DNA from: a virus | Length of the DNA stretch: 64,000 nucleotides | Strand: one strand, 5' to 3' | Virus record (IMG/VR): IMGVR_UViG_3300023179_000031 | Location: 1-64,000 of that record | In this document: piece by piece, positions 47,077 through 56,389 of the stretch | Layout: each line of letters starts with the position of its first letter | How positions within the stretch are numbered: the stretch's first letter is position 1 | Program-made: the position numbers and the translations under genes | The notes under the pieces: model-generated | Databases searched by the model: none | What the model saw: only the letters and a program-made list of their open reading frames with translations | Told to the model about the DNA's origin: nothing

Positions 47077-49305
47077 ATGCGTGTTACGAAGAGAAATGGA
47101 AATTCAGAGCATTACAATGTAGAAAAGATACATAAGGTTGTTGAGTGGGCTATTAAGGACATTAATAATGTATCATTGTCTAATATAGAGATGAATGCTA
47201 ACCTATCTCTTCACGATGGAATCACAACTAAAGAAATACATCAGATCTTAATCAAGTCAGCCAATGACTTAACTTCTACGTCTCATCCTAACTATCAATA
47301 TGTTGCGTCGAGACTGTTGAATATGTCTCTTAGAAAAGATTTGTGGGATAGATATGATAGTCCACCATCTTTAACTAAGCACATTAAAACAAATATAGAT
47401 AAGGGTGTATATGACCCATCTATGTTTGAAAAGTGGTCTAAGGAAGATATCAAAGAAATAGAATCGGCCATTGATCATGACAGAGATTATCTATTCACAT
47501 ATGCTGGACTACAGCAAATGATAGATAAGTATCTTGTGCGTAACAGAGCAACTGGGGAAATCTATGAAACTCCACAGTTTGCATACATGGCAATAGCTAT
47601 GGCTCTTTTTAATGTTGTTGATGAAGTAAAGGATGCATACGAATGCTTCTCTACTTTTAAAATCAATCTTCCAACACCAATCATGGCTGGAGTGAGAACT
47701 AAAATCAAACAATTCGCTAGCTGCGTACTTGTAGATGTTAACGATGATTTATCTTCTATTTTCTCTAGCGTACATGCCGTTGGCAAATATACTGCCCGTC
47801 GTGCCGGTATAGGTCTAAACATAGGTAGAATCAGACCTATTAATTCTAGCATTCGCGGTGGTGAAGTTATCCACACCGGCCTTATTCCATACCTTAAGAT
47901 TTTTGAATCAACCGTAAAGGCCACAAGTCAGAATGGCATACGCGGCGGCTCTGCTACTGTGCATGTGCCATTTTGGCACTATGAGATTGAAGACATTGTT
48001 TGTCTCAAGAATAATGCTGGAACTGACGATAATCGTGTTAGAAAGCTAGATTATTCTGTTCAGTTCTCCAAACTGTTTTACGAAAGACTCATAAAAAACG
48101 AAGATATTACTTTGTTCAGCCCAAACGAGGCAGAAGGTCTGTACGAAGCTTTTGGCAACAACGAAGAATTCAATGCTCTGTATGAAAAATACGAGAAGTC
48201 TCGCAACATCAAATTTAAAAAGAAGATTAGTGCTAGAAAGCTAGCAGAGATATTTACAAAAGAAAGACTAGAAACTGGCAGAATTTATGTTATGAACATA
48301 GACAATGCCAACGAGCATGGGTCTTGGAATATTCCAGTTTATATGTCTAATCTGTGCCAAGAGATTATTCATCCAACCAAGCCTATTTCATCAATAGATG
48401 ATAAAGAAGCCGAAATTGGTATTTGTATTTTGTCGGCACTAAATCTAACCGAACTAGATAATGATGATGATATTTCTAATGCTTGTAGAATAGCAGTTAG
48501 AACATTAGAATCAGTCATTGATTATCAAGACTATCCTGTAGCTGCTGGTGAAAATTTCACAAAAAACCGCAGATCTCTTGGTATTGGTATCACAAACCTT
48601 GCAGGATTTTTAGCAAAGAATAAGCTAAAATACAACGATCCAGAAACTCTAAAGCTCGTTCATGCTACTATGGAAAAAATACAGTGGCATTTGCTAAATG
48701 AGTCATGCAGGCTATCCGCTGAACGTGGACCATGCACAAAGTTTAATGAGACAAAATATGCAGATGGGCTGCTTCCTGTAGATTGGTATAAAAAGACGGT
48801 TGACGAACTGGTTAGTCCAGAGTATACTATGGATTGGGAGAGCTTGAGAGCTAGAATTAAAGAGTACGGACTAAGACACTCTACTCTAACAGCTATCATG
48901 CCCTGTGAGTCATCTAGCGTCATCCAGAACAGCACTAATGGAATTGAGCCTGTCAGAAGCCTACTTTCTTACAAGAAGGCTAAAAACGGCATCCTGAAGC
49001 AATTAGTGCCAAACTATGCATCAAGAAAGAATTATTACACACTAGCTTGGGATATGCAAGACAACAAGGCTATTCTCAATATTTGTGCAATTTTACAGAA
49101 ATTTGTAGACATGAGTATTAGCGTGAATCTTTACTATAATTATGCACATTTTCCAGAAGGAAATATTCCATTAAGTGTGTTGATTAAAGACCAAATTTAT
49201 GGGTATAGATATGGTGTAAAGAACTTCTATTACTGCAATACGCCAGACGGAGATGGTAACACAGAAAAGTCTTCTGGTTGTGAATCTGGCTCATGCTCAA
49301 TATAA
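47077..49305 (+). CDS. nrdA: Ribonucleotide reductase class I, large subunit
   Basis: 742 aa. N-terminal ATP-cone (VTKRNGNSEHYNVEKIHKVV), then the catalytic barrel with FASCVLVDVND (substrate-binding Cys), SNLCQEI (radical Cys with its Asn and Glu), GICILSALNL (second redox Cys), a YY pair in KNYYTLAW, and the mobile C-terminal redox pair in CESGSCSI. All catalytic Cys are present. It reduces ribonucleotides to deoxyribonucleotides together with NrdB (49903). Confidence 0.97.
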   Translation: MRVTKRNGNSEHYNVEKIHKVVEWAIKDINNVSLSNIEMNANLSLHDGITTKEIHQILIKSANDLTSTSHPNYQYVASRLLNMSLRKDLWDRYDSPPSLTKHIKTNIDKGVYDPSMFEKWSKEDIKEIESAIDHDRDYLFTYAGLQQMIDKYLVRNRATGEIYETPQFAYMAIAMALFNVVDEVKDAYECFSTFKINLPTPIMAGVRTKIKQFASCVLVDVNDDLSSIFSSVHAVGKYTARRAGIGLNIGRIRPINSSIRGGEVIHTGLIPYLKIFESTVKATSQNGIRGGSATVHVPFWHYEIEDIVCLKNNAGTDDNRVRKLDYSVQFSKLFYERLIKNEDITLFSPNEAEGLYEAFGNNEEFNALYEKYEKSRNIKFKKKISARKLAEIFTKERLETGRIYVMNIDNANEHGSWNIPVYMSNLCQEIIHPTKPISSIDDKEAEIGICILSALNLTELDNDDDISNACRIAVRTLESVIDYQDYPVAAGENFTKNRRSLGIGITNLAGFLAKNKLKYNDPETLKLVHATMEKIQWHLLNESCRLSAERGPCTKFNETKYADGLLPVDWYKKTVDELVSPEYTMDWESLRARIKEYGLRHSTLTAIMPCESSSVIQNSTNGIEPVRSLLSYKKAKNGILKQLVPNYASRKNYYTLAWDMQDNKAILNICAILQKFVDMSISVNLYYNYAHFPEGNIPLSVLIKDQIYGYRYGVKNFYYCNTPDGDGNTEKSSGCESGSCSI

Positions 49306-49314
49306 AGGTGTATT

Positions 49315-49722
49315 ATGAAACCCGATCTTTTTTCTAAAGTAAAGTCTAAAATCGAATGTCCTCCAGCAACTCAGGATATTGAACTAAATCTAGAGAATAG
49401 ACAAAAATGTATTGATATTGCTCACTACGGGCCAGCTAATCCAGCGTTAGATAATGATGAGTATTGGCAGCGTAAAGCTGATCAATTTAAAACATCTATT
49501 GAAGAAGCAAAGACCATGAGATGCAGTAATTGTGCAGCATTTGTGGTAAAACAAAAAATGCTAGATTGCATTTCTGTTGGTATCGATCCAGATGAAGAAG
49601 GAGAGGCTTTAGAGATTATCGACCTAGCCAACCTTGGATATTGTGAATTATTTGATTTTAAGTGTGCGGGCGACAGAACTTGTGACGCATGGATTGTAAA
49701 TGGGCCACTCAAGGATAAATAA
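49315..49722 (+). CDS. Phage Cys-cluster protein, 135 aa
   Basis: Central and C-terminal Cys pattern: MRCSNCAAF, C near DCISVGID, then LGYCELFDFKCAGDRTCDAW. This Cys pattern recurs in proteins of many tailed phages and may hold an Fe-S cluster or zinc, likened by some annotators to a HiPIP. It lies between the two reductase subunits and could help electron supply, but that is inference. Confidence 0.8.
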   Translation: MKPDLFSKVKSKIECPPATQDIELNLENRQKCIDIAHYGPANPALDNDEYWQRKADQFKTSIEEAKTMRCSNCAAFVVKQKMLDCISVGIDPDEEGEALEIIDLANLGYCELFDFKCAGDRTCDAWIVNGPLKDK

Positions 49723-49901
49723 TGTCAAGAGATTATCATAAAATTTGTCAGTCAATTCAAGCATCGAGCGATAAAATATACGCTGGTGAACACCACATTC
49801 TTAGCGAATTACAATCTATTAGGAGTGAATTAAAGATTATATCAAAAAAACTAGATAAAGTATTAGACATGGTAATAAGAATTATTAAGGAGTCAAACTA
49901 G
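49722..49901 (+). CDS. Small coiled-coil protein, 59 aa
   Basis: ATG 49722 overlaps the previous stop (TAATG); the TAG ends 1 bp before nrdB. Helical with Leu/Ile heptads (HHILSELQSIRSELKIISKK). Encoded within the nrd operon. Role unknown. Confidence 0.6.
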   Translation: MSRDYHKICQSIQASSDKIYAGEHHILSELQSIRSELKIISKKLDKVLDMVIRIIKESN

Positions 49902-49902
49902 C

Positions 49903-50979
49903 ATGAAAACTATATTAAACAAAGCAAACGTAGATTACATGTCTCAACCTTTATTTTTGGGCGAAGATCTATCTCTACAACGATATGACAAATTTAAGTA
50001 TCCGGTATTTTTTGATCTATACAAGAAGCAGATTGAGTTTTTCTGGCGACCAGAAGAAATAGAACTTAAAAAAGACAGAAATGACTTCAAGAATAGCGAT
50101 ATAATGTCTGAGAATGAACGTTTCATTTTTACATCAAATTTGAAGTATCAGACAATGATGGATAGCGTGATTTGCAGGGGCGTTCCAACCCTTGTGGAAT
50201 ACGTATCTAATCCAGAGCTAGAAGCCTGCATGAATGTGTGGCAATTTTTTGAGCAAATTCATAGTTATAGTTACACATATATCATTAAAAATGTGTACAG
50301 TAATCCAAGCGAAATTTTAGACAGTTGCCTCACAGATAAGGAAATTTTGAAGAGAGCAAACGTCGCAATTAAAGAATATAATGCTTTACGAGAAATTGGA
50401 AATGGAACAACAAAAGACATAAAAAAGCAGATATATCTAACGCTAATTAGTGTAAATATATTAGAAGCGGTGCGTTTTTACGTATCGTTTATATGCGCCT
50501 TCGCTTTTGCGGAGAACAAAAAGATGATTGGTAACGCAGACATAATTAAGCTCATTAAGCGTGACGAAGCGTTACATCTATATAACACTCAAGAAATCAT
50601 CAAAATCTTACGCACCGTTCCAGAAGAGGGATTTATTAAGATTGCAGAAGAGTGCGAAGAAGACGCTGTTAAAATGTTTGAGTCTGCCGCAGCAGAAGAA
50701 AAGGCTTGGGCAGAGTATCTATTTAAAGATGGGTCAATTATTGGCCTCAATGAAAGAGTTATGGCAGAATACATAGATTGGCTATGTATGACCAGAAGAA
50801 AAAATATCGGCTTGCCATATGATAAAGGTTGTAAAAATCCTATTGCTGGTTGGACAGACCCTTGGATGAATAGCGAAGCTGTTCAAGTAGCACCACAAGA
50901 ACATGAAATTACTTCATATAAAATTGGTGCAAGCAAGAATGATCTTGAAGAAATTGATTTAGGAGGATTTGACCTATGA
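49903..50979 (+). CDS. nrdB: Ribonucleotide reductase class I, small subunit
   Basis: 358 aa. Diiron carboxylate residues in order: E and H with the radical Tyr in FFEQIHSYSYTY (spacing E-x2-H-x3-Y as in E. coli R2), then VNILEAVRFY, and RDEALHLYNTQE. The Tyr suggests a class Ia-type radical. The stop overlaps the dUTPase start (ATGA). Shine-Dalgarno AAGGAG at 49887-49892. Confidence 0.95.
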   Translation: MKTILNKANVDYMSQPLFLGEDLSLQRYDKFKYPVFFDLYKKQIEFFWRPEEIELKKDRNDFKNSDIMSENERFIFTSNLKYQTMMDSVICRGVPTLVEYVSNPELEACMNVWQFFEQIHSYSYTYIIKNVYSNPSEILDSCLTDKEILKRANVAIKEYNALREIGNGTTKDIKKQIYLTLISVNILEAVRFYVSFICAFAFAENKKMIGNADIIKLIKRDEALHLYNTQEIIKILRTVPEEGFIKIAEECEEDAVKMFESAAAEEKAWAEYLFKDGSIIGLNERVMAEYIDWLCMTRRKNIGLPYDKGCKNPIAGWTDPWMNSEAVQVAPQEHEITSYKIGASKNDLEEIDLGGFDL

Positions 50980-51401
50980 ATAATATTAACGTAAAACTTC
51001 TTGAAGAATTTGCAAAAATTCCAACTAGAGCCAATCAAAATGATGCTGGATGGGATCTCTATTCTACTATAGATACCATAATACCACCAAAACAACGCAA
51101 AACTGTCAAAACGGGGATAGCACTAGAGATGCCAGAACATATGGCTGGATTAATTTGGCCGCGTTCTGGACTATCTGTGAAACAAGGGATAGACGTACTA
51201 GCTGGGGTTGTAGACTCTGGTTATAGAGGAGAAATCATGGTTTGTTTATACAATACCTCTGATGATAATGTATCAATAAATCGTGGGGATAGAATCGCTC
51301 AGATTATATTCCAAGAGGTGCCTCGCGTCATGATGCTTCATCAAGAAGGGCTGGGTTCCTCGCAACGAGGAGACAATGGCTTTGGCAGCAGCGGCAAATA
51401 A
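50976..51401 (+). CDS. dut: dUTPase
   Basis: 141 aa, trimeric dUTPase length. The five motifs are present: DAGWDLYS (1), PRSGLSVKQGI (2), GVVDSGYRGEI (3), NRGDRIAQIIF (4), and the Gly-rich GLGSSQRGDNGFGSSG (5). It hydrolyses dUTP to dUMP, which feeds ThyX. Confidence 0.95.
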   Translation: MNNINVKLLEEFAKIPTRANQNDAGWDLYSTIDTIIPPKQRKTVKTGIALEMPEHMAGLIWPRSGLSVKQGIDVLAGVVDSGYRGEIMVCLYNTSDDNVSINRGDRIAQIIFQEVPRVMMLHQEGLGSSQRGDNGFGSSGK

Positions 51402-52074
51402 CAATAACGGCAGACACAATAAAAAATCTAAAAAAGAAAAGCAGACTCCTAAACAAAATGTACTAGAAGCTAAAACTGAAAACCAAAGAAATTACATCAG
51501 ATCTATTATAGAAAATGATGTGACTTTCTGTACTGGACCATCTGGTACTGGAAAATCTTTTATAGCTGCTGGCATTGCAGCTTCTCGCTTGCTAAAGGAT
51601 GAAGTTGAAACAATTATAGTCACTAGACCACTAGTGTGTACTGGAAAAGACATAGGATCTTTACCCGGAGAATTGAATGATAAAATTAAACCATATTTAG
51701 CACCAATGGAAGAAAATTTAAAATACTTCCTAGGACGCGACAAGTTTGGTTTATATTTTAATACTAGAAGAATTAGATTTGAACCACTTGAAACAATGCG
51801 TGGTGCTACATTTCATAATGCTTATATGATCCTTGACGAAGCTCAAAATTGCACTATGGAACAGATTAAAATGTTTATAACAAGAATGGGAGATCATTCT
51901 AAAGTTATTATAAATGGTGATACAAAACAGACAGATTTATATAGAGATAGCGGACTATATTATTGCCTAGAAAAGCTTGATAAAGTTCAGGGTGTTGGTA
52001 TATGCTCTTTAGGCTATAATGATATACAGAGAAATGGTATTCTTGGAAGGATTTTAAACGCTTTAGAATCGTAG
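51376..52074 (+). CDS. phoH: PhoH-like ATPase
   Basis: 232 aa; N-terminal basic tail (NNNNGRHNKKSKKEKQT), then P-loop GPSGTGKSFIA, GSLPGELNDKIKPYLAPMEENL, and Walker B YMILDEAQN, followed by MFITRMGDHSKVIINGDTKQTDL. Typical of phage PhoH-like proteins, whose exact role (RNA-related ATPase or stress) is unknown. It overlaps dut by 26 bp. Confidence 0.93.
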   Translation: MALAAAANNNNGRHNKKSKKEKQTPKQNVLEAKTENQRNYIRSIIENDVTFCTGPSGTGKSFIAAGIAASRLLKDEVETIIVTRPLVCTGKDIGSLPGELNDKIKPYLAPMEENLKYFLGRDKFGLYFNTRRIRFEPLETMRGATFHNAYMILDEAQNCTMEQIKMFITRMGDHSKVIINGDTKQTDLYRDSGLYYCLEKLDKVQGVGICSLGYNDIQRNGILGRILNALES

Positions 52075-52081
52075 GAATTTT

Positions 52082-52441
52082 ATGTTGTATGATTATATTT
52101 GTGCAGAATGTCATAATGAAATGATCGATGTTCATCAATCAATCAAGGATGATGCTCTAGTAACTTGTCCACAGTGTGGTCAAGATGCCCTACAGAGAGT
52201 AGTATATGGTGGACTCGGAGCTTTCGTGAAAGACGTTAAGACCATTGGACAGCTAGCGGACAATAACTGGAAAAAGCTAGGACATTATAAAAGGTCTGAA
52301 GAAGAAGCAAAAGCCAAGCAGAAAGAGCAGGAGCAACAAGGTTCTTCTGTCCTTTCTGCTTTTGGCTCTGCTTCAAAAAAAGAAATTAATAAAATGACTC
52401 CAGAACAAAAGAAGAAATATATTATCACAGGTGACAAATGA
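52082..52441 (+). CDS. FmdB-type zinc-ribbon protein, 119 aa
   Basis: Zinc ribbon with two CxxC pairs: YDYICAECHNEM (residues about 3-14) and VTCPQCGQDALQRVV. This is the FmdB/CxxC_CxxC_SSSS regulatory family arrangement. C-terminal half is helical and Lys/Gln-rich. Phage members may bind nucleic acids. Stop overlaps next ATG. Confidence 0.82.
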   Translation: MLYDYICAECHNEMIDVHQSIKDDALVTCPQCGQDALQRVVYGGLGAFVKDVKTIGQLADNNWKKLGHYKRSEEEAKAKQKEQEQQGSSVLSAFGSASKKEINKMTPEQKKKYIITGDK

Positions 52442-52779
52442 AATTTGTAGAATCATTCTCAAAAGATGACTTTGTTTTAAAAACACAAGAAGATCTCTTT
52501 AACAAGCTAGGTGAAACACCGGCTGGAGAAAAAGACAAAGTATTTGCAAAATATACAAAAGCAGAACTTGGCAACGGTGCTTTTCAGAAGAAGTATTATG
52601 TACTAACATATAATAATGCTCCTTATGATCCAACAGGTATTGATAGCCACAGAGAATCTACTTTAAATATGAAACTTAAGAGCGTATCTCAAACAACGTT
52701 TGATAATTACGTTCTATATCTTAAGACTAGAAATCCTATCTATATGACAAAAGCACAAAGGAGTTTTATTAATGGTTAA
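52438..52779 (+). CDS. Hypothetical protein, 113 aa
   Basis: ATGA-coupled to the FmdB gene, overlapping the next by 8 bp. Contains PYDPTGIDSHRESTLNMKLKSVSQTTFDNYVLYLKTRNPIYMTKAQRSFI. A conserved member of replication clusters in some phages by position, but no function is recognised. Confidence 0.7.
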   Translation: MKFVESFSKDDFVLKTQEDLFNKLGETPAGEKDKVFAKYTKAELGNGAFQKKYYVLTYNNAPYDPTGIDSHRESTLNMKLKSVSQTTFDNYVLYLKTRNPIYMTKAQRSFING

Positions 52780-53077
52780 AAAAGGACCAATAGGAAAGGT
52801 GGAAGGCTTTTATATAGAGCAGAACTACAAAAATATGGACATTGCAGAAATAGCAACAGATTTGAATCGACCAATTACGTCTGTTGAAAACTATATCAAG
52901 AAACATATTGTAAAAGCTACGCAAACTGTAGCAACATCATCTGGATTAAAAGCCGGTGATCAGTTCATAAGACAAGATGGCATTACAATTATGTCAGAAA
53001 ATGCATCTACTCTAGGCGATGCTAAAAAAGCTAAGTCAACAAGAAGCAATCCTTGCATAACAAAGATTAAACCATGA
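52772..53077 (+). CDS. HTH-like small protein, 101 aa
   Basis: KVEGFYIEQNYKNMDIAEIATDLNRPITSVENYIKKHI forms a helix-turn-helix (about residues 9-48), like small phage regulators with a GKVE-F.I..N...DI..IA.DL pattern. The C-terminal half is Ser/Lys-rich with a conserved FIRQDGITIMSENAS stretch. Probably a DNA-binding or transcription-associated protein. Confidence 0.72.
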   Translation: MVKKGPIGKVEGFYIEQNYKNMDIAEIATDLNRPITSVENYIKKHIVKATQTVATSSGLKAGDQFIRQDGITIMSENASTLGDAKKAKSTRSNPCITKIKP

Positions 53078-53520
53078 GCTATATATTTGGAATTGATAAT
53101 TGGCGTAAGCACTACGCCGCTTGCGATGATACAAAGAAAATTTGGATAGTTGTTGAAACTTCTGATAACGTTTCAGCATATTTAGAAAAGTATGATCAGT
53201 GGCTAACATTCAAGGATTATTGTTCCCAAAATAATCTAAAGATAAATAGCGTTGGGTTGCAATATCGATCTAACGTTGTTACAACTGATACAAAGAATGC
53301 CGATGCCGTTTACGTTATACGATCTGTAAAAGGGCAAATGGGCGGCACAAGCCGCGATTGCTATACAATTGGCGTAATAAACGGCGATAAAGCTAAAAAG
53401 ACGATGTGGTTGACTCCAGAACTAATTGAAGACAGTTCTTATGAAGATGATCTAAACAGTTGCTTTGAGGAAGCGTTGATTTACAATGACAGAACAGCAA
53501 AACAGACCAGAACTATTTAA
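53074..53520 (+). CDS. Hypothetical protein, 148 aa
   Basis: ATGA-coupled to the HTH gene. Mixed alpha/beta protein with FGIDNWRKHYAACDDTKKIWIVVETSDNVSAY and VGLQYRSNVVTTDTKNADAVYVIRS. Part of the replication operon; function unknown. Overlaps the next gene by 35 bp. Confidence 0.7.
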   Translation: MSYIFGIDNWRKHYAACDDTKKIWIVVETSDNVSAYLEKYDQWLTFKDYCSQNNLKINSVGLQYRSNVVTTDTKNADAVYVIRSVKGQMGGTSRDCYTIGVINGDKAKKTMWLTPELIEDSSYEDDLNSCFEEALIYNDRTAKQTRTI

Positions 53521-54007
53521 TCAAGATTACCAGAAGCAATGGTCTGAAACACACAAGTACAAGCATATCCATACTGGAGAATACTGTACTTTTGAAGCTT
53601 ATGTTGCAGAATACATTGTTATTCGCAGATCAGAAAAGCTAAACCTTGGTAAACCATCATATAAATTTTGGACCAAGGGTGATCCACTCCATTGGCTTTG
53701 GAAAAAGCAGTTTGGTGCGGCAGTGCAGCTTAAAAAGAAATACAGCGAAGAAGCGATATTAGCTGCTATAAAGTCAAAAGAATTTGATAATCTGCTAGTG
53801 CTAGGTGTCCAGAATGGCAGAGGCTACAAAATTAATCCGCTTGCGGAAAAGGTTGTTGCCCTGTATCATAGAAAAATAGAGGATGCCAAGACCAACAAGC
53901 CAGAAGTCAACTATGATGTTGAGGCTCCAAAAGAAGAAGTGCAAGTCAGAAAAACACAGTCATATTCAAAGAAGAAGACAACTATTAATCAATTGAGGAA
54001 TCTATGA
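53486..54007 (+). CDS. Hypothetical protein, 173 aa
   Basis: Overlaps its neighbour by 35 bp and the recombinase by 4 bp. Basic protein with HTGEYCTFEAYVAEYIVIRRSEKLNLGKPSYKFWTKGDPLHWLWKKQFGAAVQLKKKY. Similar proteins lie next to UvsX in other phages by position. The Lys-rich character suggests DNA binding. Function unknown. Confidence 0.7.
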   Translation: MTEQQNRPELFNQDYQKQWSETHKYKHIHTGEYCTFEAYVAEYIVIRRSEKLNLGKPSYKFWTKGDPLHWLWKKQFGAAVQLKKKYSEEAILAAIKSKEFDNLLVLGVQNGRGYKINPLAEKVVALYHRKIEDAKTNKPEVNYDVEAPKEEVQVRKTQSYSKKKTTINQLRNL

Positions 54008-55107
54008 GCAAAGTCAAGAAAGCAAGTAAGTTTACAGAAGACTTGGTAAGTAATAACATTGTTAGCAAGTATGGCGACGTTGTTAGGAGCGGCACAGAAG
54101 TATTAGAGAACATCAATAATCTTAATGTGATTGGCGTATCTCCAGCACTTGATATTGCACTTGGTGGCGGTCTACGCGAAGGCTCAGTTGTAGTAATGAC
54201 CGGAGATCCAAAGAGCGGAAAGACAACTACCGCATTGCATTTTGCAGCTAAGTGTCAACAGAAAAACAAGAGAGTAATTTATGTAAATACTGAGGGTAGA
54301 CTGTCTAAGCAGAACTTTCTAGGTATAAAAGGTCTTAATCCAGATAACATTCTTATTGTAGAGTCTACAGATGAAAGAGTTTTGTCGGCAGAAGACTTTC
54401 TTAACATTATAGAGAATTATATCAATAATGATCCCGGATGTTTAATAATTGCAGACTCTTTATCTAACATGGTTCCAGCCGTTGAGCTAGAGGGCGAAGT
54501 TAGAACTGGTGTAAGAAATGCCTTGCCACGACTACTATCCATGTTCTTCAAGAGAATCAGTGGTACTCTTATGAAGAATAAGACTATTCTAGTATGCATT
54601 ACGCACAATATTGCAAACACTGGCGGCTCTCCATATGCTCCGCAGAAGATGGCAGACTGTGGAAACATGTTGCAATATCAAGCTGGAACCAACATGGTAA
54701 TTACTCATAGAGGCAAGTGGCAAGTTCCAAAGGATACTGGTCCTCATGTTGGTCAAATTGCTAACTGGTCTATTAAGACTTCTTGTGCTGGTGGTAGACC
54801 AAACAGCACAGCAGAAAGCTGGATTAAATATGGTATTGGCATTGATGAGGTTCAAGAGATTATTCATATCGCATGTGAGTTTCGATTGATTAAGGCTGCT
54901 GGAGCTTGGTATACAATACAATGCGCAGTAGATGATTTAAATAATCCCATGATAAATGAGATTCTTGAAGAAAATAAGATTGCTAGAACTCCAGAAGATA
55001 TTGAAAGGTTCTTCAAGTTTCAGGGTGTAAATGCTGTGGCTGACTTCTTAAATAATAATCAAAAGATGGCAGCTTTTGTTTACGAAAAGATTAAGGAGCT
55101 ACATTGA
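54004..55107 (+). CDS. uvsX: UvsX/RecA-like recombinase
   Basis: 367 aa. RecA core: PALDIALGGGLREGSVVVMTGDPKSGKTTTALHFA (Walker A), VIYVNTEGRL, then CLIIADSLSNMVPA (Walker B), and the L2-like ITHNIANTGGSPYAPQKMADCG. It forms filaments on single-stranded DNA for strand exchange and replication-coupled recombination. Start with TTGAGGAATCT. Confidence 0.92.
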   Translation: MSKVKKASKFTEDLVSNNIVSKYGDVVRSGTEVLENINNLNVIGVSPALDIALGGGLREGSVVVMTGDPKSGKTTTALHFAAKCQQKNKRVIYVNTEGRLSKQNFLGIKGLNPDNILIVESTDERVLSAEDFLNIIENYINNDPGCLIIADSLSNMVPAVELEGEVRTGVRNALPRLLSMFFKRISGTLMKNKTILVCITHNIANTGGSPYAPQKMADCGNMLQYQAGTNMVITHRGKWQVPKDTGPHVGQIANWSIKTSCAGGRPNSTAESWIKYGIGIDEVQEIIHIACEFRLIKAAGAWYTIQCAVDDLNNPMINEILEENKIARTPEDIERFFKFQGVNAVADFLNNNQKMAAFVYEKIKELH

Positions 55108-55526
55108 AAGTCAAAGGGATCAATGGTAAAGAATATATTTGGAATCTAACCAAATATGATATCTTTTATGATGATACCCGTAAGAGATCAAAGTATCATT
55201 TACGTGCAAGAAATTTGTTAAAGGAAATATTTCATAGTTATAGAATACTTGAAGAAGTAAAGCTACCGGGAAGCACAGCATTAAACAGAAAATCTGTACT
55301 CTACCTTGACTTCTACATTCCATCGCTTAAGATGGCTTTTGAGGTACATGGAGAACAGCACTATGAATACTGCCCATTCTTCCATAAGAACAAAGCAGAT
55401 TTTTTAAAGGCAAAAGCCAGAGATGAAGATAAAATAGAGTGGTGTAACCTCAACGATATAAAAATTGTAGTCCTAAATTTTAAAGAAAGCGACGATGAGT
55501 GGCGAAAACACATTAAAGGCGGCTGA
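55104..55526 (+). CDS. PD-(D/E)XK nuclease, TTG start
   Basis: 140 aa. TTG 55104 is used because it overlaps the uvsX stop (ATTGA) and follows AAGGAG. VLYLDFYIPSLKMAFEVHGEQHYEYCPFFH fits a D-...-E-x-G-E/Q core of PD-(D/E)XK/DUF559-like enzymes, and IKIVVLNF follows. Placed after the recombinase it could be a recombination or repair nuclease. Overlaps the next gene by 32 bp. Confidence 0.75.
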   Translation: MKVKGINGKEYIWNLTKYDIFYDDTRKRSKYHLRARNLLKEIFHSYRILEEVKLPGSTALNRKSVLYLDFYIPSLKMAFEVHGEQHYEYCPFFHKNKADFLKAKARDEDKIEWCNLNDIKIVVLNFKESDDEWRKHIKGG

Positions 55527-55971
55527 TAAATTATCTGAGCATATCAGTTTAATTTCATCATATATTGAGATTAGTAATACTAAATTCTCATCATTTCGTG
55601 AGGAATATTTACTTGCTGCAAACCTGTCTTCTGAGCAGCTTAAGAAGCTAACACAGCAAGAAGCTTTTGATACAGCTTACTTATTATATGCTTATGCTAC
55701 ATATATACAGGATGAGATAAATAAGAATAAAATAGCACTAAACTGGTGCAATGACCAGCTAGAAAAGCTAGTGGTTGCTCACAATGATGAGTTTAGTCAA
55801 TACACTAAGCATGAAGTTAAGCGGCAGATTATAATAAGAGACAACAACTATGCTGCATCTGTTGATAAGATGCGTGAAGTTGCTGAAGGTAGACTTCAGG
55901 CATTAGATGGTAAAGTTTATGAACTGAAACGCAAAGCTGACATTCTATTAGAAAAAGCTAAGAGGTTATGA
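55495..55971 (+). CDS. Coiled-coil hypothetical protein, 158 aa
   Basis: Mostly helical, with Glu/Lys/Leu-rich segments and no Cys but one, e.g. YIQDEINKNKIALNWCNDQLEKL. It overlaps both neighbours (32 bp and 4 bp). Typical small helical protein of phage replication clusters; function unknown, could be a helicase-loading or mediator factor. Confidence 0.68.
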   Translation: MSGENTLKAADKLSEHISLISSYIEISNTKFSSFREEYLLAANLSSEQLKKLTQQEAFDTAYLLYAYATYIQDEINKNKIALNWCNDQLEKLVVAHNDEFSQYTKHEVKRQIIIRDNNYAASVDKMREVAEGRLQALDGKVYELKRKADILLEKAKRL

Positions 55972-56387
55972 TGGATTTGAACAATTTTTTCAACTCGTTA
56001 ACAGACGAGCAAAAACTACAATTAGCGAACGCTTTAATGAATTCCACTTCTAAACAGCCAAGCGAGAAGAAAGAAGAAGACTTTGTAGTTAAAACAACTC
56101 AGCCACCCAAAAAGACTGCCTCTGTTGGGGAGGATTTTATTGTTAAGAAGGCAGAACAACACCCAGCTAGGAGAAAAGAATCCGTGAAAGCTAGACATAA
56201 CCAGTGGGAAGACACTGGGGAATTTAAAGATGTGCATACTCCAGAATACGAAAGGACTCCACGACGCAGAGAGGCTCCACGCAAAGAGGATGTAGAGTGC
56301 CATGTTTGTGGAAAATCATTCAAGATAGATCCACGTTTTAGTTATGGTGAATACTATCGATGCAACAGGTGTACAGGCAAGAAATAA
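55968..56387 (+). CDS. C-terminal zinc-ribbon protein, 139 aa
   Basis: ATG 55968 (a second ATG follows at 55971). Long disordered Lys/Glu/Pro-rich centre, then a zinc ribbon at the end: VECHVCGKSFKIDPRFSYGEYYRCNRCTGKK. Located immediately before DnaB, likely nucleic-acid binding. Function unknown. Confidence 0.72.
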   Translation: MMDLNNFFNSLTDEQKLQLANALMNSTSKQPSEKKEEDFVVKTTQPPKKTASVGEDFIVKKAEQHPARRKESVKARHNQWEDTGEFKDVHTPEYERTPRRREAPRKEDVECHVCGKSFKIDPRFSYGEYYRCNRCTGKK

Positions 56388-56389
56388 TT